Assembly: GCA_942493055.1 (NCBI GenBank)
Contig: OW818680.1
Span: 620,001-684,000, forward strand
Direction of reading: 5' to 3'
Source: CAIZQW01 sp942493055
GTDB taxonomy: Bacteria; Verrucomicrobiota; Kiritimatiellia; RFP12; UBA1067
DNA: 64,000 nt
The stretch's first letter is position 1. Every line of letters starts with the position of its first letter. Of this stretch, positions 44,218 to 53,535 are shown piece after piece. The position numbers and the translations under genes were made by a program. Under the pieces are notes generated by a model. It did not search any database. It saw nothing but the letters and a program-made list of their open reading frames with translations, and was not told the DNA's origin.

Positions 44218-45645
44218 CTACTGTTCAATTTGAAGCTGTCCAATCTTATAGCGTCGTTGACCATCATCCTGGCTGAGGGGCAGTGCAATCACTGGCGTCC
44301 CGTCGCGACGCCCTACAGAGACATAGACGTCGTAGAGACCTGCAAGCGTGGTTGGCGCGACATATCCAACCCGGAACCGAGATGCACGTAAGGATACAGG
44401 TGCCTGGCCTGGCCGAGCAACCTCCAGTTGCTTCACATCAAAGGTCTCATCAACGAGGACAGAGACGATTCCCCCCTTCGAATCTTTAAGGGTCAAGGCA
44501 GGGAAACCACCCGGATAGCACGGCGCAACACCCACGTTCGCCCAGGTCCACTGCACATTAAAGAATGCGTCCTTTTTGACGCGCTTGGGAAGCGTTACTT
44601 CACGCAATTGGAGCCGATAGCCAAGTCGCTTATTGATCTGGTCAATCGTCTCTTTGTTCTTTTCGAACAATTCCTGCGGCCACCAGTGAATCGACATGTA
44701 ACTCGCGTGATAATCCTCCACCGACTTGATCAGCAGCTCCGGCTTCCATGCATTTCGCTTGATGGAGCTCCCATAATGTTCATGCTCCAGAATGACCGGA
44801 AGCGTTCGCCAATAACGTTCGGCCTGATCCGCATGATACCACGAGTTGGGAGGTGGCTGGACAAGAATGCTGTCGTCTCGCAACGTAACGCCCTTGGAGC
44901 GAGCATAGTCCAACAAAGGATAGCTGCCTGATTTGTTGTCATGTCCGGAGACGTCATCGCTGATACAGAGCAACGTGTCTGGAAAATATTTGCAGTGCAG
45001 ATCAATATGAACCTTCACATCCCTGTTCATCTTTTCCTGAGGGATGCAACTGCTCGCACCTGTGTGCCCCTCGCCCCAGAGACCATACGTGCCAATATCA
45101 ATAAAAGCGACATTCGGATTTCCATTGTAGCGCGCCGCCATCGCTTTCAGAAACGTTTCCAGTTTCTGCAAGAAAATGGGGTCTGCAAACTCAGGATCCC
45201 ACGTTCCCCCATTATCGGAAACCCCTTTTCCGAAATTATAGAAATAACCTTTTGCACCGGCCTTCTTGACCCACTCCGGCGTGGCAAAGCGCATCCAGTT
45301 TTCAGAACAGGTGAGGCGCAGGGCGATCTTTCCGCCGCGCGCGATCCAGCGCTGCGCAGGCGTGTCAAGAATGGCCCAGTTATAGACACCCTCCTCCGGT
45401 TCGACAAAGGCCCAGGGAATACGAAGGTAAACCACCGAGCATCCGGGGAACCACTCCAGCGCATCCGACGGTTCCAGTTTCGAGCCATAGTTCTGAGGCA
45501 CATTCGAATAAAAATGCATCGTCCAGCCCATGCCAGGATTAATCAATGCGCTCCCGTTATCCTCAAACCGATTGGTCACTGCTTCTTGCGCCAGCAATGG
45601 AGCCGCAAGAAGAGAGAAGATTGCACGTATGATATTTTTGGGCAT
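44218..45645 (-). CDS. exported DUF4832-type glycoside-hydrolase-like protein
   Basis: 475 residues with a signal peptide (about 1-19). The sequence INPGMGWTMHFYSN, VVYLRIPWAFVEPEEGVYNW, KIALRLTCSENW and later WAFVEP-type strands suit a TIM-barrel glycosidase fold, and the C-terminal part (RVKKDAFFNVQWTWANVGVAPCYPGGFPALTL) fits the DUF4832 beta domain. Acidic catalytic residues cannot be assigned with confidence. One base separates it from the sulfatase gene upstream, so the two are translationally close. It probably acts on the same glycan. Confidence 0.75.
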   Translation of the reverse strand: MPKNIIRAIFSLLAAPLLAQEAVTNRFEDNGSALINPGMGWTMHFYSNVPQNYGSKLEPSDALEWFPGCSVVYLRIPWAFVEPEEGVYNWAILDTPAQRWIARGGKIALRLTCSENWMRFATPEWVKKAGAKGYFYNFGKGVSDNGGTWDPEFADPIFLQKLETFLKAMAARYNGNPNVAFIDIGTYGLWGEGHTGASSCIPQEKMNRDVKVHIDLHCKYFPDTLLCISDDVSGHDNKSGSYPLLDYARSKGVTLRDDSILVQPPPNSWYHADQAERYWRTLPVILEHEHYGSSIKRNAWKPELLIKSVEDYHASYMSIHWWPQELFEKNKETIDQINKRLGYRLQLREVTLPKRVKKDAFFNVQWTWANVGVAPCYPGGFPALTLKDSKGGIVSVLVDETFDVKQLEVARPGQAPVSLRASRFRVGYVAPTTLAGLYDVYVSVGRRDGTPVIALPLSQDDGQRRYKIGQLQIEQ

Positions 45646-45646
45646 C

Positions 45647-47557
45647 TCAAAACTCCGTCCGCTTGGTTTTCGCGCCAGCGGTATTCAACTGGATGTCGAT
45701 CCAATCGATGTCCACGGGTTGGCCTGATGGCACGTAGACCCGCAAGATACCCATGGATGCAGTCTCAGGGATAGTCACCGTAATGGTCTGCCAATCTCCG
45801 CCCTTCACTTCGAAATTCACAGAGCCTGTGTTGGACTCGCCTGGAGATTTCAGCCACTCGATTTTCCCTGCTCCATCCTTTGCGCACTTGACGCGCAACT
45901 CGACCTTGCCTCCACCGCCAGCGGATGGACAGCCCACGCCCAAGAACGGTTTAGCCTCTGCTGCACTCTTCACAGTCAAAAGGCCTTTCTTAACTGTTGC
46001 CGTGCCATTGCGCATCTTCCATCCTTGCAACTTCGGATCATCACCTGCGTCCTTGCCCTTGGGAGAGGGCTGAGCCTTTGCCTTGGGCTTTTGAATCCCC
46101 TCCTCTTTCGGATCATATTTCAAAGGGTCAAACGCGGGATTGACGCGGGGCAACACGGCCTTTGTATCCACCAGAAACGCCTCAATTTTGGCATCCAGCT
46201 CCTTCACGCGGACAGGTTCCTTCTCTGCGAGATTATTCGTCTCGCTCAGATCAGTTTTCAGATTGTAAAGCTGATAGCGATGCTGGTTGTTCTCGCCGTG
46301 ATTGAAGATGCGGATCAGTTTCCAGTCGCCATCATGGACAGCAACAGCAGGGGGCATCCAATCCGGAACGCCGGGGTCGTGCGGGAAATAGGTGAAGGTC
46401 GGCCCGCGCACAAAAGCGGCATCGCCCTTCCATGCGGGAAGCACGCTCACACCGTCAAAAATCTGGCCGGGTGCCTTCTGCAAGCCAAAGGCATCGATGA
46501 AGGTTGGAAAATAGTCCTCGGTCTGAACACGGACGTTACTCTTCGCGCCAGCTTTGACAACACCCGGCCATGAAATGATGCAGGGTACCCGCACGCCCCC
46601 TTCAAACATCGTCGCCTTGCCGCCGCGCAGCGGACGATTGCTGGTCGGGGATTCGCCATCGACTTCGTTATACATGTTCCCGCCATTGTCAGCGGTGAAG
46701 ACAATCAAGGTGTTCTTGGCTAAATCCAGGCGATCCAGCGCATCCATTAAGGTGCCGACTGCATCATCCATGCTCTCAATCATGGCGGCGTAGGTCGGGC
46801 AACGCTGCAGGTCGCTCTTATCAACCGTCTTCTGATACTTCTCAATCAGCGCCTTCTTCGCATCAAAGGGCGCATGGACGCTAAACATCCAGTAGTTCAT
46901 GTAAAACGGCTTGCCTTTGTTCTGTTCCAACCACTTCACAGCCTCTTTGGCCATGCGGTCTTCAATATGCTGATTGGGCTCGCCCGGGTCCGGATCAAAG
47001 GTGTCAAACTTCCAAGGCGCCACATAACTTCCTGCAGGCCCCGGCCCGGGCCAATGCGGAATATCCACGTCAAAACCATGCTGCAAGGGGGAGTAGGGCT
47101 CTCGGCCCAAATGCCATTTTCCAAAATGTCCGGTCGCATAGCCGGCCGCTTTGAAGGCCTTGGCCACTGTAGGGTAGGTCGTCTTCAGACGTGTAGGGAC
47201 AATGGGCGGCAGCGTCTTCTTATTTGGCGCCCCGTTTTTTATCGGCTGCGTGCACTCCAGAATCTCCTGGCCCTCATGGCAGACGGGTGACGTGATGCCG
47301 GTTCGCGCAGGGCTTAGCCCCGTCATAATGGACGAGCGGGTTGGCGAACAGAGCGGACTTGCGGAGTACGCCTGGGTGAAAAGCATGCCCCGCTTGGCCA
47401 GGCGTTCCAGGTTGGGTGTCTTGTAGAATGTTGTGTGGCCATTCGGCGAGACATCCGCCCAGCCTAAATCGTCAGCCAGAATAAAAACCAGATTTACTTT
47501 ATCCTGCGCACAGACTGCTCCAGCGCACATCAGCAAGATACACATCAGCTGCTTCAT
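45647..47557 (-). CDS. exported sulfatase with C-terminal extension
   Basis: 636 residues from the ATG at 47557, where the signal peptide (MKQLMCILLMCAGAVCAQ) starts. The formylglycine signature CSPTRSSIMTG (Cys70 in this numbering) and the NLVFILADDLGW metal motif are present, along with GFDVDIPHWPGPG and TADNGGNMYNE. A Lys-rich linker and jelly-roll-like domain (about 500-636) follow, typical of PVC-group sulfatases. It should remove sulfate esters from glycans. A maturase (anSME or FGE) is needed; none is encoded in the window. Confidence 0.92.
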   Translation of the reverse strand: MKQLMCILLMCAGAVCAQDKVNLVFILADDLGWADVSPNGHTTFYKTPNLERLAKRGMLFTQAYSASPLCSPTRSSIMTGLSPARTGITSPVCHEGQEILECTQPIKNGAPNKKTLPPIVPTRLKTTYPTVAKAFKAAGYATGHFGKWHLGREPYSPLQHGFDVDIPHWPGPGPAGSYVAPWKFDTFDPDPGEPNQHIEDRMAKEAVKWLEQNKGKPFYMNYWMFSVHAPFDAKKALIEKYQKTVDKSDLQRCPTYAAMIESMDDAVGTLMDALDRLDLAKNTLIVFTADNGGNMYNEVDGESPTSNRPLRGGKATMFEGGVRVPCIISWPGVVKAGAKSNVRVQTEDYFPTFIDAFGLQKAPGQIFDGVSVLPAWKGDAAFVRGPTFTYFPHDPGVPDWMPPAVAVHDGDWKLIRIFNHGENNQHRYQLYNLKTDLSETNNLAEKEPVRVKELDAKIEAFLVDTKAVLPRVNPAFDPLKYDPKEEGIQKPKAKAQPSPKGKDAGDDPKLQGWKMRNGTATVKKGLLTVKSAAEAKPFLGVGCPSAGGGGKVELRVKCAKDGAGKIEWLKSPGESNTGSVNFEVKGGDWQTITVTIPETASMGILRVYVPSGQPVDIDWIDIQLNTAGAKTKRTEF

Positions 47558-47674
47558 GATTGCCCCCCGCATGACATTTCTCAGAAATTGCCACAATATT
47601 AACAGGATACACCTCTATCGGCAATGTGAAAAAGGGGGGAAGCAAATACCAATTTCTTGCTCGTTCATCAGCAC

Positions 47675-47704
47675 AAAAAAAAGACGGGCAAACGCCCGTC
47701 TTTT
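47675..47704 (-). terminator. intrinsic terminator after rpsG
   Basis: gacgggc (47683-47689) and gcccgtc (47694-47700) form a 7-bp stem with an aaac loop, flanked by A-run and T-run. It can work in both directions and ends the rpsL-rpsG transcript, separating it from the sulfatase gene. Confidence 0.85.
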
Positions 47705-47732
47705 CATGGTGCCTGTTCACGCGAAGATATGA

Positions 47733-48206
47733 TTACCAAGCATAGTGGGCAAAGGCCTTGTTCGCCTGCGCCATCTTGTGCACATCGTCACGCTTCTTCA
47801 GGACGTTGCCCTGGTTGTTGTAGGCTTCCACCAATTCCATGGCAATTGCCTTGGGCATCGGGGTACCACGACGGGCACTCGCGTACATGGACATCCAGCG
47901 CAGCGCCAGCGAGAGCTGACGGCCAGGACGGATTTCAACAGGAACCGGGTAAGTCGTACCACCCACGCGGCGGGACTTCACTTCGACTTTCGGCTTCATG
48001 TTCGCGATTGCGGAATCCATGACTTCAAGAGGATCTTTGCCTTCGACCTTTGCGCGAATCTCTTCGATAGCACCGTAAACAATGCGTTCTGCGGTGGTCT
48101 TCTTGCCGCTCTTCATCAACGCACGAATGACTCGCGCGACCAACTCGCTGTTAAATTTCGGGTCAGCTGAAGCTTCCCGTTTTACTGCTCTACGCCGTCT
48201 TGCCAT
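47733..48206 (-). CDS. rpsG: 30S ribosomal protein S7
   Basis: 157 residues, the normal S7 length. MARRRRAVKREASADPKFNSELV is followed by KSGKKTTAERIVYGA, EVKSRRVGGTTYPVPVEIRPGRQLSLALRWM and PMPKAIAMELVEAYNNQGNVLKKRDDVHKMAQANKAFAHYAW. S7 nucleates assembly of the 30S head. The gene follows rpsL by 14 bp. No fusA or tuf follows; instead the transcript ends at a terminator. Confidence 0.98.
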   Translation of the reverse strand: MARRRRAVKREASADPKFNSELVARVIRALMKSGKKTTAERIVYGAIEEIRAKVEGKDPLEVMDSAIANMKPKVEVKSRRVGGTTYPVPVEIRPGRQLSLALRWMSMYASARRGTPMPKAIAMELVEAYNNQGNVLKKRDDVHKMAQANKAFAHYAW

Positions 48207-48220
48207 AATTCACTCTTTCT

Positions 48221-48601
48221 TTAGCTAGCCTTTTTTGGTCTCTTCACGCCATACTTTGAGCGACTGCGATTACGTCCCGCAACACCCAAGCTGTCCAAGC
48301 AACCGCGGACAATGTGATAGCGAACGCCCGGCAAGTCTTTCACACGACCGCCACGCACGAGCACAACACTGTGTTCCTGCAGATTGTGACCTTCGCCAGG
48401 AATATAGGCTGTTACTTCGTAACCCGTTGTCAAACGTACACGCGCAACCTTACGCAACGCGGAGTTCGGCTTCTTAGGTGTCTGCGTTTTCACGACCAAA
48501 CACACACCACGACGCTGAGGACAAGCCTTCAGCGCGGGCGATTTACTCTTCTTGCGCAACGGGCTGCGGCCCTTGCGGACTAATTGATTAATCGTCGGCA
48601 T
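48221..48601 (-). CDS. rpsL: 30S ribosomal protein S12
   Basis: 126 residues with the full S12 pattern: PTINQLVRKGR, CPQRRGVCLVVKTQTPKKPNSALRKVARVRLTTGYEVTAYIPGEGHNLQEHSVVLVRGGRVKDLPGVRYHIVRG. The lysines at the classical streptomycin-resistance positions (TPKKPNSA and VKDLPGV) are the wild-type residues. S12 controls decoding accuracy. A promoter-like sequence lies upstream. Confidence 0.98.
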   Translation of the reverse strand: MPTINQLVRKGRSPLRKKSKSPALKACPQRRGVCLVVKTQTPKKPNSALRKVARVRLTTGYEVTAYIPGEGHNLQEHSVVLVRGGRVKDLPGVRYHIVRGCLDSLGVAGRNRSRSKYGVKRPKKAS

Positions 48602-48642
48602 CTACTAATCTTCCCTTCCAAATTGGAAATAAATAGGTGTTA

Positions 48643-48671
48643 AATTTACCAAACTACCTCCTGACAAGCAA
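48643..48671 (-). promoter_or_regulatory. promoter of rpsL-rpsG
   Basis: On the minus strand, TTGCTT (48671-48666), 17-bp spacer, TAAATT (48648-48643), about 40 bp before the rpsL start at 48601. Confidence 0.5.
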
Positions 48672-48737
48672 GCCCCAAAATAAAAATAGTTCACTTTTTT
48701 CACTGGCCTGTCATATGGCTGCTTGAAAACCCGTCCG

Positions 48738-49532
48738 TTAAAGGGTTTTCCTGAAGGCTTCCCATTCCGGTTCGTTCTCCCAGAGCCAGTAATAGTAGTC
48801 CTTGTTCTCAAGTTTGGACGCAGCGGCTTCATCCGTGATAACAGTTGTTGCCGGATGCGTCTGCAGCGCAGTCGCGGAGATCATGCTCGTGATCGGGCCC
48901 TCCACGGCTTTCGCCAAGATGGCAGCCTTCTTTTCCCCTGTCACCAGCACAATGATCCTGCCAGCTTCAAGGATGGTGCCGACACCCATGGTCAGGGCGC
49001 GACGCGGCATCTTCTCCGGCGGATCAAACAGAGGTGAATTCTGGTCGATCGTGACCTGCGTGAGCGCTTTCTGCCGGGTCCGGCTATAGAGCGCCGACAA
49101 AGGCTCATTGAACCCAATATGCCCGGTTTCGCCTATCCCGAGGAGTTGAAGATCGATACCGCCACACGCCTTGATTCGCTTTTCATAGAGGCGGCACTCC
49201 TCCTTGAGATCTTCCGCCATGCCATTGGGCAGATAGGTGTTCCGGACATCGATGTTGATATGATCGAACAGATGGTGGTTCATGTAGCTTCGGTACGAAT
49301 GCGGATCTTCCGCAGGCAACCCGACATATTCATCCAAGTTAAACGTCCGGCAGGATGAAAAATCCAGCCCTTCATTATTATGCATGCGGACCAGATCAGC
49401 ATAGACACGTTCCATTGTTCTGCCAGTCGCGAGTCCCAGCACGAGATCATGTTTCACGCGCAACTGATCGGCAATGACCTTAGCCGTCAGCTGCGCCGCC
49501 ATCTCGATATCAGGTTGAATGATTACTTCCAT
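48738..49532 (-). CDS. nagB: glucosamine-6-phosphate deaminase
   Basis: 264 residues. It converts glucosamine-6-phosphate to fructose-6-phosphate and ammonia. Signatures: LGLATGRTMERVYADLV, FNLDEYVGLPAEDPHSYRSYM, GIGETGHIGFNEPLS and late TMGVGTILEAGRIIVLVTGEKKAAILAKAVEG. The catalytic Asp and His-Glu relay motifs are in place. One base before it lies the Gfo/Idh/MocA gene on the same strand, so both amino-sugar-related genes are coupled. Confidence 0.95.
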   Translation of the reverse strand: MEVIIQPDIEMAAQLTAKVIADQLRVKHDLVLGLATGRTMERVYADLVRMHNNEGLDFSSCRTFNLDEYVGLPAEDPHSYRSYMNHHLFDHINIDVRNTYLPNGMAEDLKEECRLYEKRIKACGGIDLQLLGIGETGHIGFNEPLSALYSRTRQKALTQVTIDQNSPLFDPPEKMPRRALTMGVGTILEAGRIIVLVTGEKKAAILAKAVEGPITSMISATALQTHPATTVITDEAAASKLENKDYYYWLWENEPEWEAFRKTL

Positions 49533-49533
49533 A

Positions 49534-50604
49534 TCAGCTTTCCGGATACTCGGCCTTGTGATCGGGCGAACCGAACACGACCTTCTTGTTGGGGAGCAGT
49601 TTTCTTAAATCATTGATTTCGTCAGCAGGTCCTGCGAGCGGCAATGTGATCTGTCCGCCCTCAATCACCGACCGGCACATGCCCATCATGATTTCGAAAC
49701 CTTTGTATGCGCTGTCGAAGTTGCAGGAATGAACCTGGGCGTCATCCTTTAACCAGTCGGCCATCTCTTGGATGTAGGGAGGCATGTCAGCATCATACGA
49801 CATCGCTCCTGTACCCGAGGAGAGACCGTCTTTCGTGACTGCCCGCCAGCCGCCGTTCGTCAACACTTCTGCGAACCCATCGCTTCCCATGACACGGATG
49901 CGATTACGGCCCCACCACTTACCGACTTCAGGAATATTGGGCGCTCCTGCTCCGACTTCGAGCACACCACGAACACCGTTGGCGAACTGGATGAAACCAC
50001 CGATATAATCTGGTGACGGATGGTTATCGTTCAGTTTACCACGGCCTGCAGCCTGCGCCATGACCCACTCCGCATCAGCTTCGTTATTATACCAGCGCAT
50101 ATAGTCGATCATATGCGTCATCATGTGCATCATCCAGCCTGTGGCTGAAGAATAAATGGTGTGAACATTGCCCAGCGCGCCGCTGGCAGCGATCTCCTTG
50201 ACCTTGCGGTAATGTGCCCCGTAACGATGCTGGTGGCTGACCACGGCCTTGATGCCGCTCTCAGCAATCATCTTCTTGATCAGCATGCCTTTTGCCGTGG
50301 AATCCGCAACAGGCTTTTCAAAGGCAACCATTTTGGCTCCGCAATCGATGGCGATCTTAATGAAACTTTCGCGGAGATGCGGCATGGTGCAGAAACAGAA
50401 AACATCCGGCTTCACCTGCGCAGCAAGGGCAGCAGCATCTGTTGATACGGCAGGATTACCTAAACTGGTTGCAGCGTCTTTCAGGCGAGCTTCATCAATA
50501 TCACAAAGACCGACCACTTCGAAATTCGGATTCGCATGGAACGCTGATGCGTGGTGCTTCCCGCGCTTCCCCATGCCAACAACCATCACTTTATATTTGC
50601 TCAT
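49534..50604 (-). CDS. Gfo/Idh/MocA-family oxidoreductase
   Basis: 356 residues. The N-terminal Rossmann fold starts KVMVVGMGKRGKHHASAFHAN, with DIDEARLKDAA; ending at CTMPHLRES, VAFEKPVADST (the EKP motif) and a C-terminal beta/alpha domain. These enzymes use NAD(P) to oxidise or reduce sugars and sugar derivatives. The substrate is not deducible. Coupled to nagB downstream (1-bp gap). Confidence 0.9.
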   Translation of the reverse strand: MSKYKVMVVGMGKRGKHHASAFHANPNFEVVGLCDIDEARLKDAATSLGNPAVSTDAAALAAQVKPDVFCFCTMPHLRESFIKIAIDCGAKMVAFEKPVADSTAKGMLIKKMIAESGIKAVVSHQHRYGAHYRKVKEIAASGALGNVHTIYSSATGWMMHMMTHMIDYMRWYNNEADAEWVMAQAAGRGKLNDNHPSPDYIGGFIQFANGVRGVLEVGAGAPNIPEVGKWWGRNRIRVMGSDGFAEVLTNGGWRAVTKDGLSSGTGAMSYDADMPPYIQEMADWLKDDAQVHSCNFDSAYKGFEIMMGMCRSVIEGGQITLPLAGPADEINDLRKLLPNKKVVFGSPDHKAEYPES

Positions 50605-50622
50605 TTTGAGTTTTCCTTTGAT

Positions 50623-50650
50623 AAAAAAGCCCGGGGCATTGACGCCCCGG
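50623..50650 (-). terminator. intrinsic terminator after the DegT gene
   Basis: ccggggc (50631-50637) and gccccgg (50644-50650) form a stem, and the A-run at 50623-50628 is a U-tract on the minus strand. It lies between the DegT gene and the Gfo/Idh gene. Confidence 0.8.
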
Positions 50651-50665
50651 ACTGTTGCCGTAAAC

Positions 50666-51790
50666 TTAAGCGTTAGCTTTGTCCCATTCCATGACCTTCT
50701 CGATCACGTAGTTGATCTCTTCACCCGTCAGTTCAGGGAACATCGGCAGGGTCACGACGCTTGCAGCGTTACGCTCAGCGTTCTTGAGACTGCCTTTGAT
50801 CTCGCAATCCTTACCCCAGGGGAAACCAGCCTGCTGATGAATGGCGATGGAGTAATGCGTCTTCGCATCAATACCGTTCGCCTGCAGGAAGGCCACCAAC
50901 TCGTTGCGCTTGGCAACTTCCTTGGTCTCGATCGCATACAGGTGGTACACATGACGATAGCCCGGGACACGATAAGGAAGAAGAATCGCCTTAGCATCCT
51001 TGAGGCCCGCATCATAACGTCCCGCCAATGCGATACGCTGGTCGGTCCATTCCGTAATGTGCTTCATCTTCGCGCTCAACACACCAGCCTGCAAATCGTC
51101 CAGACGGCTGTTGAATCCGAAGCTGTGATGATCACGCTGCGTCGAGCCGTGGTTGCGAAGTTTGCGGATCTTTTCGTTGATGTCAGCGCGGTCGGTGAAG
51201 ACCATGCCGCCGTCACCGAAGCAACCGAGATTCTTCTGGATGATGTAGCTCGTGGTCACGGCATCGCTGAGTTCGCCCTGCTTGAACGTGTCGCCACGGC
51301 CGTCAATGCCCTGGGCGTTGTCTTCGATGATAAAGAGTTTATGCTTATCTGCAATCTTTTTGATAGCAGGCATATCCGCGCACTGGCCATACAGATGTAC
51401 GGGGATGATGCATTTGGTCTTGGGCGTAATTGCTGCTTCGATAGCTGCAGGACAAATGTTTTTCGTCTTAGGATCGCAGTCCACCAGAACGACTTTTGCA
51501 CCCGCAATCCAGACCGCTTCAGCCGTAGCAAAAAAGGTGTTTGCATGTGTGATGACTTCGTCACCCGGACCTACACCCAGCGCCATCAGACACAACCAGA
51601 TGGCATCCGTGCCGTTACCCACGCCGATCGCATACTTCGAGCCGAAATACGCTTTGGCCTGTTCCTCGAATCGTGCAAGCACTGGCCCGCCTACATAATT
51701 GCCGCTCATCAGAACTTCCTGCATGTTTGCATCAATCTCGCTCTTGATGTTCTGATACTGTCTTACGTGTCCGTAGAATCCAACTTTCAT
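50666..51790 (-). CDS. DegT/DnrJ/EryC1-family PLP aminotransferase
   Basis: 374 residues from the ATG at 51790, after a GGAAAG sequence. PLP-binding: VGNGTDAIWLCLMALGVGPGDEVITHANTFFATAEAV, IPVHLYGQCADMPAI, and the Schiff-base Lys in TSYIIQKNLGCFGDGGM. It is similar to aminotransferases that make amino-sugars (for example WecE-like). It may take part in surface polysaccharide synthesis; no glycosyltransferase cluster is present here. Confidence 0.9.
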   Translation of the reverse strand: MKVGFYGHVRQYQNIKSEIDANMQEVLMSGNYVGGPVLARFEEQAKAYFGSKYAIGVGNGTDAIWLCLMALGVGPGDEVITHANTFFATAEAVWIAGAKVVLVDCDPKTKNICPAAIEAAITPKTKCIIPVHLYGQCADMPAIKKIADKHKLFIIEDNAQGIDGRGDTFKQGELSDAVTTSYIIQKNLGCFGDGGMVFTDRADINEKIRKLRNHGSTQRDHHSFGFNSRLDDLQAGVLSAKMKHITEWTDQRIALAGRYDAGLKDAKAILLPYRVPGYRHVYHLYAIETKEVAKRNELVAFLQANGIDAKTHYSIAIHQQAGFPWGKDCEIKGSLKNAERNAASVVTLPMFPELTGEEINYVIEKVMEWDKANA

Positions 51791-51998
51791 TGTTTCTTTC
51801 CTTCTTTCTTTGTGTTTTCTGAGTGTGTTGACTCGTACATCGGTTACGTTTATGCAAAAACAGCCTGGATAGTAGCATAAATCAATCAACATCATCAGGT
51901 GATCCAGAACCGTTCTTGAACTCTTGAAAGGCTAATATTATGACGGAATGGTCAAAAATAGTCAAGTCGCTATTTCCATATTTCATTCGAATTCTCTT

Positions 51999-53525
51999 CT
52001 ATTTTGACACGACCTTAGGCGCAAGATACTTAAGCGCAGGATAAAGGGTGCGGTACCGGTCATAAAGCTCCCGGTATGCAGCCACATTGGCCTGATTGGG
52101 CTCATAAGCCACCCCTCGCCTGTAGACCTGATCAAAGGCCTCTTTCTCGCTGCCATAGATTCCGGTGCCAAGGCCCGCCAGGATTGCGGCGCCCAACGGC
52201 ACAGATTCCTCAATTTCAGGGACCTCCACAACCACCCCTGCCACATCAGCCTTGATCTGCATCCAGAGTCTATTCTTGGTCGGCCCGCCAATCGCAACAA
52301 TCCGATCACACCAAATGCCCATGGAATCTTCAAAGGAACGCACAATCTCAAGGAACTGGTAATTCAACCCCTCGATCATCGAACGGAAGAGGTCGCCCCT
52401 GCTCGTGATCGCCCGCATGCCGACAAAGGCGCCGGCAGAGCCAGGATCAAGCACGGGACAGTAGCTTCCAGACATGTGCGGTAAAAAGAGGACGCCGTTG
52501 CTGCCCACCGGGGACTGGCTGCCGAGCGTGACTAATGCATCCCACGCGGCCTTTGTGCCCTCCGCAGCGCTTCCCGTGCCGATCTCGCGCTTAAACCACT
52601 CCGCCATGTCCGCCGCGACCGTCGCGCCCATCACCGTGTAACGGTTGCGCGCCACATGCGAGTCCACCAATACGCCCATGCGTTGCACCTGAGGCGTCAG
52701 CACAGGCTCGGTGATCGCCGTCACCACCATCTCCCACGTGCCCATCACGTCCAGCAGCACCCCCGGATCAAATGCGCCTGTCGGCAGACAGCCGCAGCAG
52801 AAGTCGTGTCCGCCCAGCACCACGGGTGTCCCGACCTTCAACCCCGTCACTTCTGCTGCCCGGGCATGAACCTTGCCGAGCAACGTTCCAGCCTGCATCG
52901 GATTGCAGAGCAGCCCCTTGTCAATATTCGCGCGCGTGATGAAATCGTCATTCCAGGTATGGGTGCGCTGATCAAAGAGAAGCGTAGAGGAGGCCATGGT
53001 GTAATCGGTCGCCACTTCGCCGCAGAGCATAAAGTTGACATAGTCTTCAATCAGCAACCATTTCCAGGCCTTGTCTAAAATAGCCGGCTCGTTTTCACGC
53101 ATCCAAAGCAGACGCAAGGCGGTGTTGAAAACCCAAAGCTGGTTCCCACCGCGTGCGAACTGCTCGTCCGGACCGATCGTCTTCGTCCACCACGCATGCT
53201 GGGGTTCAGTCCGAGGACAATGCCAGCTGATAAACGGATAGAGCGTCTTCCCCTCCTTGTCAATGGGCACGCCGTCCATGCCCATGCCGGTCACGCTGAC
53301 CCCGGCAATCTCGTAGCCCGGAGCTTGCGACAGGACGCCCTTGACACACGAGGCTATTCCTGACCAGATCTGGTGCGGTTGCCACACCGCCCACTCCGGA
53401 TGCGCCGCATCAGGATGTTCACAGATCGTCGGCGTCTCGCGCTTGGCAATCAGCCTCCCCTGCAAATCAAAGAGCACGGCCTTCAGATTGGTCGAGCCCA
53501 CATCTATTCCCAGCAGTCCTCTCAT
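51999..53525 (-). CDS. FGGY-family carbohydrate kinase
   Basis: 508 residues from the ATG at 53525, after a GGAGAA ribosome binding site. The ATP-binding start RGLLGIDVGSTNLKAVLFDLQGRLIAKRE and the late IVAIGGPTKNRLWMQIKADV fit the FGGY fold. It resembles xylulokinase- and FGGY-type sugar kinases. The exact sugar cannot be told. The upstream neighbour is a URO-D gene (10-bp gap), likely in one operon. Confidence 0.9.
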   Translation of the reverse strand: MRGLLGIDVGSTNLKAVLFDLQGRLIAKRETPTICEHPDAAHPEWAVWQPHQIWSGIASCVKGVLSQAPGYEIAGVSVTGMGMDGVPIDKEGKTLYPFISWHCPRTEPQHAWWTKTIGPDEQFARGGNQLWVFNTALRLLWMRENEPAILDKAWKWLLIEDYVNFMLCGEVATDYTMASSTLLFDQRTHTWNDDFITRANIDKGLLCNPMQAGTLLGKVHARAAEVTGLKVGTPVVLGGHDFCCGCLPTGAFDPGVLLDVMGTWEMVVTAITEPVLTPQVQRMGVLVDSHVARNRYTVMGATVAADMAEWFKREIGTGSAAEGTKAAWDALVTLGSQSPVGSNGVLFLPHMSGSYCPVLDPGSAGAFVGMRAITSRGDLFRSMIEGLNYQFLEIVRSFEDSMGIWCDRIVAIGGPTKNRLWMQIKADVAGVVVEVPEIEESVPLGAAILAGLGTGIYGSEKEAFDQVYRRGVAYEPNQANVAAYRELYDRYRTLYPALKYLAPKVVSK

Positions 53526-53535
53526 GACATTCTCC

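Noticed and set aside
50249..51880. Long open frame on the plus strand (543 residues) opposite the Gfo/Idh and DegT genes
   Set aside because: It spans two clearly recognisable minus-strand genes and shows no family motif; it is a shadow of their codon pattern.
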